A stretch of DNA of 41,914 bases from Hahella sp. CCB-MM4 (GTDB lineage: Bacteria > Pseudomonadota > Gammaproteobacteria > Pseudomonadales > Oleiphilaceae). The stretch lies in NCBI RefSeq assembly GCF_002260525.1, contig NZ_MRYI01000029.1:1-41914 (forward strand), read 5' to 3'. Positions 16,136-26,060 of this stretch are shown piece by piece. Positions within the stretch are counted from its first letter, which is position 1, and every line of letters begins with the position of its first letter. The notes beneath the pieces are model-generated. The model did no database searches. It had not been told where the DNA came from and saw only the letters and a list, made by a program, of their open reading frames with translations. Made by a program: the position numbers and the translations under genes.

Positions 16136-17704
16136 GTGAGCGACAGCTTGGTTCAAGCACTCAAAAATTCGGCCACCTACCATCACCCTGTGTCCGAAAT
16201 CCAGCTGATTGAAACCCATATTTCCTGGGTTTTCCTGACCGGCACCTACGCCTATAAAGTAAAAAAACCCATGGACTACGGTTTTCTCGACTTTACCGCT
16301 CTGGACAAGCGCAAGTACTACTGCGAGGAAGAACTCCGCCTGAACCGTCGCCTGGTCCCGGACGTCTACCTGGAAGTTATCCCCATTACAGGAACCCCGG
16401 AAGCTCCCATCCTTGAAGGAGAGGGAGAGCCCTTCGAATATGCCATCAAGATGCGCCAGTTCAATCCCAAGACTTTGGATCAAATGCCTCAGGATGATCC
16501 GGCGCTTGGAGAGCACCTTGAGCAACTGGCGCTGAAGGTTGCAGACTTCCACTTGAATCATTCTGCCAAAACCGACGAGGGCATGACCTTCGGGCACCCT
16601 GATGTCGTCTTTGAACCAGTTCAGCAGAATTTTGATCAGATCCGCCCGCTATTGAACGATCCAGCCGAACTTAAACAGCTCGATTATCTGGAAGGTTGGG
16701 CTCAAAGCACCTTTGAGCGACTGCGCCCCTTAATGGAGCAAAGAGACAAGGACGGCTTTGTCCGTGAATGTCACGGTGACATGCATCTGGCTAACGTTAC
16801 GGTACAAGATGGTAGCGTCATGCTGTTTGACTGTATCGAGTTTAACGAATATTTCCGCTGGCTGGATGTCTACAACGACATCGGCTTCCTGTTAATGGAT
16901 CTGGAAGACCGCAGCCTGAAAGGACTGGGATATCGAGTTTTAAATGCCTATCTGGAACAGACCGGCGACTACCAGGGGTTGGCCCTGCTACCGTTCTACA
17001 AAGCCTACCGAGCGATGGTAAGGTGCAAAATCGCCCTGTTCACTATGGGAGCACCCGGGATCAGTGAGGAAATGCGCCAGGAAGAAGAGAAAAAGTACAA
17101 GCGCTATATGGATCTCGCTGAATCCTACATGGCAGTTCCTTCACGCTTTCTCATCATCACTCACGGCGTGTCCGGCACAGGTAAAACCACCATCAGCTCT
17201 CACTTGGTCCAGCGTCTCGGCTGTATCCGCCTGCGCTCCGATATAGAGCGTAAGCGCTTGTTTGGCTTAAAGTCTCAGGAAAAGAGCCATTCAGAACTGG
17301 ATGGTGGCATTTATTCGCCGGACGCCAATATCAAAACCTACCAATATCTGGCAAGTGAAGCGGAAATGCTTCTGCAGGCAGGCCAGGCTGTCATTATCGA
17401 CGCTACGTTCCTGCACCAGGATCAGCGCGCCATGATGGAAGAAGTTGCTGCAGAAAACGGCGTTCCCTTTGCCATTGTTGACTGCAAGGCTCCACAGGCA
17501 AAAATTGAGGAATGGCTGGAGAAACGCTCCGCCGAAAGCGAAGACGCCGCCGAAGCGGATGTCAACGTCATGCGTCATCAACTAACCCACGCGGAGCCAT
17601 TTACTGAAGAGGAAATGACTCACGTGCTGGAGTTGGCCAGCGACAATCTGGACGAAGTTGACGCGCTAGCCGACAGACTGGCCAGCAAGCTGGGCAGAAA
17701 CTAG
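16136..17704 (+). CDS. Fusion: aminoglycoside phosphotransferase-like kinase + P-loop kinase (AAA_33)
   Basis: A 522-aa protein of two modules. Residues 1-330 resemble the APH/choline-kinase fold, with the catalytic-loop motif CHGDMHLANV (212-221) and the metal-binding Asp in FDCIEFN (231-237). Residues 336-520 form a zeta-toxin/AAA_33-type P-loop kinase with Walker A GVSGTGKT (344-351) and a likely base and lid downstream. Such fusions are widespread in proteobacteria, but their substrate is unknown to me; drug resistance should not be assumed. The start is GTG at 16136 with AAAGGAG in front. It sits beside mrcB and ends in a strong terminator. Confidence 0.88.
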   Translation: MSDSLVQALKNSATYHHPVSEIQLIETHISWVFLTGTYAYKVKKPMDYGFLDFTALDKRKYYCEEELRLNRRLVPDVYLEVIPITGTPEAPILEGEGEPFEYAIKMRQFNPKTLDQMPQDDPALGEHLEQLALKVADFHLNHSAKTDEGMTFGHPDVVFEPVQQNFDQIRPLLNDPAELKQLDYLEGWAQSTFERLRPLMEQRDKDGFVRECHGDMHLANVTVQDGSVMLFDCIEFNEYFRWLDVYNDIGFLLMDLEDRSLKGLGYRVLNAYLEQTGDYQGLALLPFYKAYRAMVRCKIALFTMGAPGISEEMRQEEEKKYKRYMDLAESYMAVPSRFLIITHGVSGTGKTTISSHLVQRLGCIRLRSDIERKRLFGLKSQEKSHSELDGGIYSPDANIKTYQYLASEAEMLLQAGQAVIIDATFLHQDQRAMMEEVAAENGVPFAIVDCKAPQAKIEEWLEKRSAESEDAAEADVNVMRHQLTHAEPFTEEEMTHVLELASDNLDEVDALADRLASKLGRN

Positions 17705-17716
17705 GACTTGTCCTTT

Positions 17717-17739
17717 AGGGGTGACGATGTCACCCCTTT
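17717..17739 (+). terminator. Rho-independent terminator
   Basis: A perfect 9-bp stem (AGGGGTGAC / GTCACCCCT) with a 3-nt loop and a short U-rich tail, 13 bp after the stop of the kinase fusion. The remaining ~225 bp before the pentapeptide gene show no other clear signal. Confidence 0.85.
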
Positions 17740-17965
17740 AACTTTCAATCTTTAACCTTCAACTTCGAAACAAATCCTGCCTCCAGTACGGCCAAATTCA
17801 CAGAAGAGCCCCGACACTCACCCCAATTCATTCTTCTTCCTTCCCTCGTTGACCGACCAAATGGCACAGTGTTCCAGTCTGTCTATAATGAAACTAAAGC
17901 AGGATAATCTTCAGCCTTGTAAGTAATTTATTGATTACCATGCAGTTTCAATCGGGAGACCGCAA

Positions 17966-18310
17966 ATGGATAAAGTAAGAATCATCGAAGATACGATGTA
18001 TCAGTTGCTGCGGGATGAAAAGATCGACGAATTCAATGACCGCAAAAACAATGGACAGGCTTTGCCAAGCTTTGAGTTTTGTGATTTCCGGGGTCTGGAC
18101 TTGAGAGGTCTGGACGCTGACGGACTCGACCTCCGTGGCGCCTACTTTCGTGGAGCAGATTTGCGAGGAATCAACTTCAGTAACACACAGCTGGAGGGAG
18201 CCAGTATCGCCGCCACAAAAATATCGGGGTGTCTTTTTCCCAAACAACTGCCGGCCGATGAAGTGATAATGTCTCTGACTCACGGCACGCGTATGCGCTA
18301 CTTCCCTTAG
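17966..18310 (+). CDS. Pentapeptide repeat protein
   Basis: A 114-aa cytoplasmic protein. Residues 1-35 are charged and helical. From about 38 to 88 there are roughly nine consecutive A(D/N)LxG-like five-residue repeats (for example FRGLD, LRGLD, LRGAY, FRGAD, LRGIN). These should form a short right-handed quadrilateral beta helix. A short tail follows. Function is unknown; the helix is too short to resemble the DNA-mimic Qnr proteins. It is read alone, before the Rieske gene. Confidence 0.82.
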   Translation: MDKVRIIEDTMYQLLRDEKIDEFNDRKNNGQALPSFEFCDFRGLDLRGLDADGLDLRGAYFRGADLRGINFSNTQLEGASIAATKISGCLFPKQLPADEVIMSLTHGTRMRYFP

Positions 18311-18400
18311 CTACGAAAATTGAAAGGATGACATTTCACCTCCAGCAATCCGGCAATTATCGATACAATAAGGGATTTACTGAGATGACTGAGGGTTTAA

Positions 18401-18742
18401 ATGCCATCACAATTGCTGGGAACCTGCCCGACCCAATTGCTTGACTCAATTCCTGAAGGACAAAGCAAGGGGATTAATCTGGACCAGCACAACCTGTTTG
18501 TCATTCACCACCAAGGTCGATATTACGCATATCTCAACCAGTGTCCCCACCTGGGCATTGAACTGGAATGGATGCCTGACCAGTTCCTGGACCATGCACG
18601 ACAATTTATCCATTGTGCCACCCACGGCGCCCTGTTCCTCATTAAAACCGGTAAATGCATCTCCGGCCCCTGCCAGGGGCAATCCCTGCAGCCGGTCACT
18701 GTGGAAGAGGACGGCGACCAGATCAAATTCCTGCTGCCCTGA
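18401..18742 (+). CDS. Small Rieske-type 2Fe-2S protein
   Basis: A 113-aa single-domain Rieske ferredoxin. The cluster ligands are C48 and H50 (CPHLG) and C72 and H75 (CATHG), with a third loop carrying a Cys-x-Ser-Gly-Pro-Cys-like stretch (CISGPC). It has no signal peptide, so it should be a soluble electron carrier or a domain of an unlinked oxygenase. GAGGG precedes the start. The 90 bp before it hold nothing clear. It converges on sfsA. Confidence 0.88.
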   Translation: MPSQLLGTCPTQLLDSIPEGQSKGINLDQHNLFVIHHQGRYYAYLNQCPHLGIELEWMPDQFLDHARQFIHCATHGALFLIKTGKCISGPCQGQSLQPVTVEEDGDQIKFLLP

Positions 18743-18798
18743 AAGGCCTCCATCATTCAGAACAATGTCACAACCTTAATTCAAGGCAATGTCATATC

Positions 18799-19506
18799 TT
18801 AAATGATCACAGGCACCCGATGATCAAGCACCATTTCTGACACAGAGAGACAACTTTTATAAGCCAGCACTTCCACACCCGCCGCATGTGCCTTTTTTAC
18901 CGACTCAGCATATACCGGATCGATGTGGCGGGCAGCCTGCACACTATCAATGCCTGAATGATTTACCACATAGCAGAGTACCGACCGAAACCCAGACCGA
19001 ACCATGTCACTCAACTCTTCAAGATGCTTTGAGGCACGGGTACTGACCGCGTCTGGAAAGTATCCCACCCCATTTTCCAGCAAAGTGGCATTTTTTACTT
19101 CAACATAGCAGTCCGGCAGGTTCGGATGACCTGATAGAAACCAATCCGCCCGACTACCCTGGCTGCCGTATCGTACTTCCGGTCGATGATGTTCGTAACC
19201 GGCCAGCTCTTCAATCACTCCATTACGGATCGCTTCTCCAACCATCTCGTTGGGCCGGGAAGTATTCACACAGATCCAATGCCCCTCCGGGGTTCGTCCC
19301 AACTCCCAGGTGAACGGATATTTACGCTTTGGATTCGCGGCTCTGCTGTAGTACACCTGGGAACCCGGTTCAGCACAGCCTTTCATGGAGCCTGTATTGG
19401 GACAGTGAATAGTGATCACCTCACCATTTTCCAGCTCAATATCCGCCAAAAATCTCTTATATCGTCGAATCAGAATGCCGTAACCCGGCTCCAGCTCCAC
19501 TCTCAA
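18799..19506 (-). CDS. sfsA: SfsA family DNA-binding/nuclease-like protein
   Basis: The 235-aa product matches SfsA (sugar fermentation stimulation protein). It has the N-terminal RRYKRFLADIE segment (OB-like part), a HCPNTGSM motif, and the nuclease-like core with VEVKNATL and a segment around RASKHLEEL. Its physiological role is poorly known. The only start that keeps the full N-terminus is TTG at 19506, with GGGGAG ten bases upstream; no ATG is available in frame. It is divergent from dksA, and the sfsA-dksA-gluQ neighbourhood is conserved in gammaproteobacteria. Confidence 0.9.
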   Translation of the reverse strand: MRVELEPGYGILIRRYKRFLADIELENGEVITIHCPNTGSMKGCAEPGSQVYYSRAANPKRKYPFTWELGRTPEGHWICVNTSRPNEMVGEAIRNGVIEELAGYEHHRPEVRYGSQGSRADWFLSGHPNLPDCYVEVKNATLLENGVGYFPDAVSTRASKHLEELSDMVRSGFRSVLCYVVNHSGIDSVQAARHIDPVYAESVKKAHAAGVEVLAYKSCLSVSEMVLDHRVPVII

Positions 19507-19872
19507 TTTAATGTTGCTCCCCGATGTTGCTGTTCATAATCGCAGATAACCGCACCGCACAAGTTCATCATACGCCGTTCACCATAAGATAATTTGACAA
19601 GACAAATCCTCTCATTTTCAGTACCGTAACTGGTTCTGATATAAACTGTTTTCGCCCAGACAGACAGTTTTCTGGCATTATTCCCAAAACAAATTTTATG
19701 GGCTACCTTGAAAAGAGTTGGCGCCAGGATCGTAGATCTGCTATTTTTCGCACGCTTAGCGGCGGTTAATCGCCAATCTACCAGACAAGATGGTTCCCGG
19801 ATGTCGAGCGCCAGGTCTATAACAGACCCGGACAAGCAGTAAGCCGGGCAGTTTAAACATGGGGCAGAGCAT
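19507..19872. other. Divergent sfsA-dksA promoter region
   Basis: This 366-bp gap has no convincing gene; the long minus-strand frame across it overlaps dksA and has no recognisable domain. A TTGACA lies at 19594-19599 without a good -10. TTGGCG followed 18 bp later by TATTTT (about 19709-19738) is a possible dksA promoter. A 7-bp inverted repeat AAACTGT/ACAGTTT occurs near 19645-19675. Confidence 0.35.
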
Positions 19873-20313
19873 ATGCCAAACACTGAAGCGAAGAGCGCTG
19901 AAAAGTTTACCAACTTTACACCTTACGAACCCGCAAAGGGCGAAGAATACATGAGTCCAGGCCAGCTTGAGCATTTCAAGCAGATCCTGCTCAACTGGAA
20001 ACAGGAACTCATGGAAGAAGTCGATCGCACGATGCACCACATGCAGGAAGACGCGGCAAACTACGCGGATCCCAGCGATCGAGCCACCCAGGAAGAAGAA
20101 TTCAGCCTGGAACTGCGTACCCGGGACCGTGAGCGCAAACTGATCAAGAAAATTGATCAGACCATCGAGCTGATTGACCGCGAAGATTACGGTTTCTGCG
20201 ACTCCTGCGGGGTTGAGATCGGTATTCGCCGATTGGAGGCCCGCCCTACCGCCACTCTTTGCATTGACTGCAAAACTCTGGCGGAAATCAAGGAGAAGCA
20301 AACCGGCATCTAA
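19873..20313 (+). CDS. dksA: RNA polymerase-binding transcription factor DksA
   Basis: DksA enters the RNA polymerase secondary channel and, with ppGpp, represses rRNA promoters and activates amino-acid genes. The 146-aa product has the coiled coil with acidic tip DPSDRA (66-71; the two Asp correspond to E. coli D71 and D74). It has a complete C4 zinc finger (C109, C112, C130, C133) and the final helix. Its natural target class is represented in this window by the rrn-type promoter (93-120) and the GC-discriminator promoter of rpsU. The gene lies 17 bp before gluQ. Confidence 0.97.
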   Translation: MPNTEAKSAEKFTNFTPYEPAKGEEYMSPGQLEHFKQILLNWKQELMEEVDRTMHHMQEDAANYADPSDRATQEEEFSLELRTRDRERKLIKKIDQTIELIDREDYGFCDSCGVEIGIRRLEARPTATLCIDCKTLAEIKEKQTGI

Positions 20314-20330
20314 CCTGCCCGCTCTGGTTT

Positions 20331-21245
20331 ATGCCTGCGTCCAAGCCTGTTTATAGGGGGCGTTTCGCCCCCTCGCCAACCGGCCTCTTGCACTTCGGCT
20401 CCCTGGTCGGAGCTGTCGCCAGCTATCTGGATGCAAAGTCACATCAAGGCTATTGGCTCGTCCGTATCGAAGATATCGATCCCCTGCGTGAACAGGCAGG
20501 AGCCAGTGATGCCATACTACGTTCTCTGGAAGCTCATCACCTCTACTGGGATGAAAAAGTCACCTTCCAGTCCCACCATCAGGAACGATACGAATTTCAG
20601 CTGCAGCAGCTCAGACAGAAAAAACTGATCTATGCCTGCCCCTGCAGCCGAAAACAATTACACGCGAATCACGGCCTGCATTTGGACGTATGCAGAAATC
20701 GAAAAGTAGCCTTTGTGGAAAATGTTGCCATCCGCTTCGGTGTCAGCAATCAAAATGAGGGGTATCACGATTTAATTCAGGGCCCAACGACTTACCATCT
20801 AAGGCAGGAAATAGACGATTTTGTTGTAAAACGAAAGGAAGGGTTTTATGCCTACCAGCTGGCAGTCGTCTGCGACGATGTGGCCCAAGGCATAACCCAC
20901 GTTATCAGGGGCATCGATCTGGTGGATTCCACTCCCCTGCAGCTTCAGCTTTACCGGGGCCTGGATACAAGACCACCGGCGTTTGGTCATTTCCCCGTCG
21001 TGGTAACAGATGACGGCAGCAAACTCAGCAAGCAAAAACTCTCTCCTGCTCTCAATCCCCAGACAGTGACCCAAAATCTCACCCTGGCCGGAGCGGCTTT
21101 GCGCCTGATCGACAAGGACGAGCAGACCCCTGATAAACCAGAAGAGTTGCTCCAGTGGATGGTTAGTCGCTGGTCCAGGTCGCCCTTGAAAGGCATCAAA
21201 CAACTTCCCTCCCCCTTCACGGCCTCACAACAAACCGTTAACTAA
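20331..21245 (+). CDS. gluQ: Glutamyl-Q tRNA(Asp) synthetase
   Basis: A truncated glutamyl-tRNA synthetase that attaches glutamate to queuosine in tRNA-Asp. The 304-aa product has the class I signature as HFGS (21-24) after RFAPSPTG. It has a Cys-rich zinc segment (ACPCSRK to VCRNR) and a KLSKQ version of KMSKS, and it lacks the anticodon-binding domain. It is co-directional with dksA, as in E. coli and Pseudomonas. Its last codons run into the first unit of the tandem repeat at 21237-21317. Confidence 0.95.
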   Translation: MPASKPVYRGRFAPSPTGLLHFGSLVGAVASYLDAKSHQGYWLVRIEDIDPLREQAGASDAILRSLEAHHLYWDEKVTFQSHHQERYEFQLQQLRQKKLIYACPCSRKQLHANHGLHLDVCRNRKVAFVENVAIRFGVSNQNEGYHDLIQGPTTYHLRQEIDDFVVKRKEGFYAYQLAVVCDDVAQGITHVIRGIDLVDSTPLQLQLYRGLDTRPPAFGHFPVVVTDDGSKLSKQKLSPALNPQTVTQNLTLAGAALRLIDKDEQTPDKPEELLQWMVSRWSRSPLKGIKQLPSPFTASQQTVN

Positions 21246-21317
21246 CTCTACATAAAACAGTTAACCATCTACGTAAAACCGTTAACTACTTACGTGAAAC
21301 ATTTAACTAACTGCGTG
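21237..21317. repeat. Four tandem GTTAAC-TACGTRAAAC units, ~21-bp period
   Basis: GTTAAC begins at 21237, 21260 and 21281, and a variant TTTAAC begins at 21302 (steps of 23, 21 and 21 bp). Each unit carries a following TAC(G/A)T(A/G)AAAC-like half, decaying in the fourth. The period is two turns of the DNA helix, so protein sites would face the same side. The array sits between gluQ and the cbrX-cbrA-cbrB genes. Binding sites for a regulator of cbr expression are the simplest reading (inference). Confidence 0.7.
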
Positions 21318-21390
21318 CCGGCAAAGGAGTTTTGCATGCAAACGTCCGGTTCAGTAACATGGACAGGTTGTTATCGAGGCCACGGCTCAC

Positions 21391-21567
21391 ATGTATATTT
21401 ACCGATTGGTTTTTTTGCTGATACTCGGGGTTTATATATTCTCTCCGGTGATCATGGATTGGTGGATTGCACCAGGCAGCGCCTGGTATCGCCCCTACAT
21501 CATGTGGTTCCTCATTATCGTTTTGGCATTCTGGCTGGAACGTAAGCGAGGCCCGAATGAATTTTAG
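21391..21567 (+). CDS. cbrX: Small membrane protein upstream of cbrA (CbrX-like)
   Basis: A 58-aa ORF. One hydrophobic stretch runs over residues 5-22, a Trp-rich loop (DWWIAPGSAWYRPY) follows, then a second helix (about 37-49) and a basic end ([10 protein letters not shown]). Pseudomonas and Azotobacter carry a small ORF, cbrX, in this position, which is translated together with cbrA. Here the reading frame overlaps the cbrA start by 11 bp, which supports coupling. The ribosome site is modest: GAGG eleven bases upstream of the ATG. The symbol is by position and architecture, not by sequence comparison. Confidence 0.75.
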   Translation: MYIYRLVFLLILGVYIFSPVIMDWWIAPGSAWYRPYIMWFLIIVLAFWLERKRGPNEF

Positions 21568-24514
21568 CGCCTGGCAACTGCTGGGCCTTGGCGGCCTTTA
21601 CCTATCCACCCTGTTTGCTCTGGCTTATCTCAGTGAACGCGGCCTCATCCCCCTGCGATGGGTTCGACACCCTGCAGTCTATATTCTCTCCCTGGGAGTA
21701 TATGCGAGCGCCTGGGCGTTTTATGGTTCAGTAGGTCTTGCCTACGAATACGGCTTCGGTTTCCTGGCTTTTTATCTGGGTATCTGTGGTGCTTTCCTAT
21801 TAGCTCCTGTGTTGCTGATGCCTATCCTTCGGGTCGCCAAATCCTATCAATTAAGCTCCATTGCAGACCTTTTCACCTTTCGCTATCGCAGCCAGTGGGC
21901 CGGCACCCTGAGCACGCTGTTTATGATTATCAGCTCGTTGTGCCTGATGGCCCTTCAGTTTCAGGCTGTCATGACTTCCATAAACGTGCTCACCGGCACC
22001 GATCACCACTTTTGGGTCGGCTCGGCGTTTTGTGCCCTGGTCATCATATTTACCATATTTTTCGGCGCACGCGGGCAGTCACGGGTGGAACGCCATCCCA
22101 GCCTGATGGTAGGTATCGCTCTGGAAGGCCTGCTGAAGATCATCATCATTATCACCCTTGGCATTATCGTCGCGTATAAAGTCTTCGGCGGATTTGGGGA
22201 ATTAAATCAATGGCTGACCGACAATGCCCAGCGGGTCAGCTCACTGGACCGCCATTTGGAAGATGGCCCCTGGCGCGCCTTGCTGTTGATATTTTTCGCC
22301 TCGGCACTGGTCATGCCCCACATGTTCCACATGATCTTCACCGAGAATCTCAACTCGCAGGCACTATTCAAAGCCAGTTGGGGTCTGCCACTCTATCTCC
22401 TGCTGATCAGTCTTCCGGTGCCTCTATTCATGTGGGCGGGGATTAAAATGTCGGTTCCCACCGAGCCCGATTATTTCATTCTGGGATTAGGCGACCGATT
22501 TAACCTTCCATGGTTTAACGCCGTCGCCTTTCTTGGCGGACTCACCGCCGCCAGCGGCCTGCTAATTGTGAGCTGCCTGGCGCTCGCCTCAATGGCGCTG
22601 AACCACATTATTTTGCCCGTCTACCAGCCTTTGGCCAGAAGGGATATCTATCGCTGGCTGACGCTGGTCAGGCGATTACTGATCACCATCATTCTGGGCA
22701 GTGGCTATCTGTTCGCGGTATGGCTGGATGGCAAGCTTTCACTTTCGATTCTGGGCGTACTGGCCTTTTCTGCCGGTCTTCAACTGTTACCGGGCGTGCT
22801 CAGTGTTATCTACTGGCCTTTGGGAAATCGTTATGGCTTTATCTGGGGACTGATCACAGGTTTCACTCTCTGGCTGATGACCCTCGCTCTACCACTGATT
22901 CTAGATGTTGATATTCTTTCCTGGGGACTGTGGCCTACCGATTACCGCCTGAACAATAACGATTGGCATTACTATGTCATGATTTCCCTGACGGCCAACA
23001 TCAGCGTATTTGTTGGCCTTTCACTGTTCTTTAAACTATCCACGGAAGAGGAACGCGCCGCGCAGGCTTGCTCGGTGGATACTCTGATGCGCCCCTCAAG
23101 GCGTGAACTAATTGCCGCCAGCTCGGAAGAGTTCAAGGATTTTCTTTCCGTCCCTCTGGGACAGGCTGCCGCAGATCGCGAAGTCAACCATGCCATTGCT
23201 CAACTTCAGTTGCATGAAGTCGAGTTCCGCCCTTATGCCCTTCGACGGCTGAGGGACCAGATTGAGGCCAATCTCTCGGGGCTGCTGGGGCCGGCGATTG
23301 CTCAGGATATCGTCAAACAATATCTCCAGTTCAAACCGGCAAGCAGCGTGACACCGGCACAGGATATCTATTTTGTCGAAACCAAACTGGAAGATTATCA
23401 CCACCGCCTCAGCGGCCTGGCCGGTGAGCTGGATACGCTCAGGCGCTATCACCGCCAGACTCTGCAAAACCTTCCAATAGCTTCTTGCTCTCTCGGCGTC
23501 GATCTGGAAGTCCTGATGTGGAACCAGGCCATGGAACAAATGACCGGCATTTCGGCCCCTCAGGTGATTGGATCACATATCAGCTCCATCGAAGCACCCT
23601 GGGCCGAACTGTTGTTCAGCTTTGCAAATGGAGAGGACCGGCATGTTTCCAAGAAACGAATCGATCTCGAGGGTCGACCTCACTGGTTCAATTTGCACAA
23701 GGCAACGATCGATAGCGATGCCGCCGGTCAGGTCCTGATGATCGAAGACTATACGGAAACCCAGTTACTGGAAGAAGAATTAGTCCACAGTGAACGGCTT
23801 GCTTCCGTAGGACGGCTGGCAGCCGGTGTGGCGCACGAAATCGGCAACCCGGTAACCGGCATTGCCTGTCTGGCACAGAACCTCCGACTGATGACCAAGA
23901 ACGAAGAAGTACTGGTTGCAGCAGACCAGATTATTGATCAAACCCAACGGGTTTCACGCATACTGCAAACTCTCATGCGCTTCAGTCGCTCCGGAAATTA
24001 CAGCCAACCCCTGCAACATGAACCGACACAACTCAAACGTTGCGTTGATGAAGCAATCCACTTACTCTCTCTGTCTGCGGCAGACCCTCAGGTTTATTTC
24101 GTTAATAATATTGACGAAGGCATTCATGTGATGGGAGATGGTCAGCGGTTGGTGCAGGTGTTCGTCAACTTACTGAGTAATGCCAGGGATGCTTCGCCTC
24201 AGGAGGCGCACATCTGGATTGATGCGGACATTGAAGACTATACCACCAGGATAGAAGTGGTTGATGAAGGGGCAGGAATCCCCAGCGATCAAATCGACCA
24301 TTTATTCGAACCATTCTTCACCACCAAAGATCCCGACAAGGGTACAGGCCTGGGTCTTGCACTGGTATATAGCATTATTGAAGAGCACTATGGACATATA
24401 CGAATCGAAAGCCCGGCGAATCCGGATACGGGAAGGGGAACTCGGGTTGTGATGCAGATACCAGGTGCCGCCATTGATACAACGCCGCAGACTGAAGAAC
24501 AGACGGAATCCTGA
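21557..24514 (+). CDS. cbrA: Sensor histidine kinase CbrA (SLC5 transporter fused to kinase)
   Basis: Membrane sensor of the CbrAB system controlling carbon/nitrogen balance, of 985 aa. Residues 1 to about 500 form an SSS/SLC5 transporter-like domain with about thirteen helices. A STAC-like linker (about 510-570), a PAS domain (about 635-745) and HisKA follow. The phosphoacceptor is His760 in the HEIGNP motif. The ATPase domain has [16 protein letters not shown] and GTGLGLAL (about 929). I chose the ATG at 21557: the longer frame has no family support, and this start gives a length close to the Pseudomonas protein. It overlaps cbrX and lies 3 bp before cbrB. Confidence 0.94.
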   Translation: MNFSAWQLLGLGGLYLSTLFALAYLSERGLIPLRWVRHPAVYILSLGVYASAWAFYGSVGLAYEYGFGFLAFYLGICGAFLLAPVLLMPILRVAKSYQLSSIADLFTFRYRSQWAGTLSTLFMIISSLCLMALQFQAVMTSINVLTGTDHHFWVGSAFCALVIIFTIFFGARGQSRVERHPSLMVGIALEGLLKIIIIITLGIIVAYKVFGGFGELNQWLTDNAQRVSSLDRHLEDGPWRALLLIFFASALVMPHMFHMIFTENLNSQALFKASWGLPLYLLLISLPVPLFMWAGIKMSVPTEPDYFILGLGDRFNLPWFNAVAFLGGLTAASGLLIVSCLALASMALNHIILPVYQPLARRDIYRWLTLVRRLLITIILGSGYLFAVWLDGKLSLSILGVLAFSAGLQLLPGVLSVIYWPLGNRYGFIWGLITGFTLWLMTLALPLILDVDILSWGLWPTDYRLNNNDWHYYVMISLTANISVFVGLSLFFKLSTEEERAAQACSVDTLMRPSRRELIAASSEEFKDFLSVPLGQAAADREVNHAIAQLQLHEVEFRPYALRRLRDQIEANLSGLLGPAIAQDIVKQYLQFKPASSVTPAQDIYFVETKLEDYHHRLSGLAGELDTLRRYHRQTLQNLPIASCSLGVDLEVLMWNQAMEQMTGISAPQVIGSHISSIEAPWAELLFSFANGEDRHVSKKRIDLEGRPHWFNLHKATIDSDAAGQVLMIEDYTETQLLEEELVHSERLASVGRLAAGVAHEIGNPVTGIACLAQNLRLMTKNEEVLVAADQIIDQTQRVSRILQTLMRFSRSGNYSQPLQHEPTQLKRCVDEAIHLLSLSAADPQVYFVNNIDEGIHVMGDGQRLVQVFVNLLSNARDASPQEAHIWIDADIEDYTTRIEVVDEGAGIPSDQIDHLFEPFFTTKDPDKGTGLGLALVYSIIEEHYGHIRIESPANPDTGRGTRVVMQIPGAAIDTTPQTEEQTES

Positions 24515-24517
24515 TTT

Positions 24518-25906
24518 ATGGCTTTAATCTTAGTAGTTGAAGACGAAAGCATTATCCGCTCGGCACTGAAACGCCTGCTGGAACACAACGGCCACCAGGT
24601 CCTGGAAGCAGATTCCGTGGATGCCGCTCTGGCCACCATCGCGGAAACCAAGCCGGACCTGATCGTGTCCGACCTTCGTCTCCCGGGCAAACCAGGCACA
24701 GAATTAATCACTCTGGCAAAGGTGCCGGTGCTGATCATGACAAGCTATGCCAGCCTGCGTTCTGCAGTGGACTCTATGAAGCTTGGTGCGGTTGACTATA
24801 TTGCCAAACCCTTTGACCATGAAGAAATGTTGTCGTCCATCCAGACGATTCTCGACCGCACACCCGACCACCCCAAAGAATCTTCACCTGCCGCCCCCCC
24901 GGAAACTCATCAGACCTTCTCCAATACCAAGGTGGATCTGAACCAGTTAATGTATGGCGAATGCCTGGAAATGCAGAAGTTGTTCGACCTGATCCGAAAG
25001 GTTGCTCCCACGGATACAACAGTTCTGATTCAGGGAGAATCGGGTACAGGTAAAGAGTTGGCGGCACGTGCACTGCATACTCTTAGTCCGAGACAGTCTG
25101 CTCAGTTGATTTGCGTAAACTGTGCTGCAATTCCTGAAACGCTGATTGAGTCAGAACTTTTCGGCCATGAGAAAGGAGCCTTTACCGGCGCGGTCGGAGC
25201 CCGCAGCGGTTTAATCGAGGCAGCTGATAGTGGCACTCTATTTCTTGATGAAATTGGCGAACTTCCTTTGGAAGCGCAAGCCCGGCTGCTACGAGTTCTG
25301 CAGGAAGGCGAAATTCGCCGGGTAGGTTCCACTCAGTCCAAGCAGGTCAATATTCGCCTGGTGGCGGCAACCCACCGAAATCTTAAGGCCATGACCAAAA
25401 CCGGTGAATTTCGAGAAGACCTTTACTACCGGCTGAACGTCATGCAGCTGAAGATCCCCCCCTTGCGAGCCCGCGAAGAAGACGTTGTCGGACTGGCCAA
25501 GATGCTGCTCAAAAAGATCGGCGACCGTATGGGCAAAGGCAGTCTCCGGTTCGACAAGGAAGCCTTGTCAGCCATCCGTCACTATGAATGGCCGGGAAAT
25601 GTCAGGGAAATGGAAAACGCCGTTGAGAGAGCCGTCATACTGGCAGACAGCGACACCATTTCGTCAGACCTTCTCGATATCGAGCTTGAAAGTGACTTTG
25701 AAGTCCCTGAAGGGATGATGGGTGTGGAAAAGGGCGGAGATAAAGCAGCTGATCTTTCCCTGGAAGACTATTTCCAACACTTCGTCCTCGAAAACCAGGA
25801 CAACATGAGCGAAACCGAGCTGGCCAAAAAACTGGGAATCAGCCGTAAAAGCCTGTGGGAAAGACGCCAGCGTCTTGGCATACCGCGCAAGAAGGGATCT
25901 AAATAG
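24518..25906 (+). CDS. cbrB: Sigma-54-dependent response regulator CbrB
   Basis: NtrC-family activator of 462 aa. The receiver domain has phospho-acceptor D52 (VSDLRLPG) and acidic pair E8/D9. The AAA+ domain has Walker A GESGTGKE (173-180), the sigma-54 contact loop GAFTGA and LFLDEIGE as Walker B. A Fis-type helix-turn-helix ends the protein (about 425-455). In Pseudomonas, CbrB activates crcZ from a sigma-54 promoter, and exactly such a promoter lies 545 bp downstream here. The start is 3 bp after the cbrA stop, so kinase and regulator are one operon. Adjacent GTTACC motifs downstream are its likely sites. Confidence 0.95.
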   Translation: MALILVVEDESIIRSALKRLLEHNGHQVLEADSVDAALATIAETKPDLIVSDLRLPGKPGTELITLAKVPVLIMTSYASLRSAVDSMKLGAVDYIAKPFDHEEMLSSIQTILDRTPDHPKESSPAAPPETHQTFSNTKVDLNQLMYGECLEMQKLFDLIRKVAPTDTTVLIQGESGTGKELAARALHTLSPRQSAQLICVNCAAIPETLIESELFGHEKGAFTGAVGARSGLIEAADSGTLFLDEIGELPLEAQARLLRVLQEGEIRRVGSTQSKQVNIRLVAATHRNLKAMTKTGEFREDLYYRLNVMQLKIPPLRAREEDVVGLAKMLLKKIGDRMGKGSLRFDKEALSAIRHYEWPGNVREMENAVERAVILADSDTISSDLLDIELESDFEVPEGMMGVEKGGDKAADLSLEDYFQHFVLENQDNMSETELAKKLGISRKSLWERRQRLGIPRKKGSK

Positions 25907-25918
25907 CCATATCCATAC

Positions 25919-25953
25919 TGCTGGGCCGATTCATATTCACTTCGCGCCCAGCA
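25919..25953 (+). terminator. Hairpin after cbrB
   Basis: TGCTGGGC (25919-25926) pairs perfectly with GCCCAGCA (25946-25953) across a 19-nt loop, 13 bp after the cbrB stop. The U-run is missing. It probably ends or stabilises the cbr message before the crcZ control region. Confidence 0.5.
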
Positions 25954-26060
25954 CTCCCCAAATTCTGCCGCCTGAAGCGTCACTTTTTCTCTTTATCTCC
26001 CGCTTCATACTCATAATTCTCCACTTCACACTCAAATAATCCTGGCATGCAATTTTTACA

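Noticed and set aside
19503-19913. 136-codon minus-strand frame between sfsA and dksA
   Set aside because: It overlaps the dksA start on the opposite strand and shows no recognisable domain; it ends where sfsA begins only because the two frames abut.
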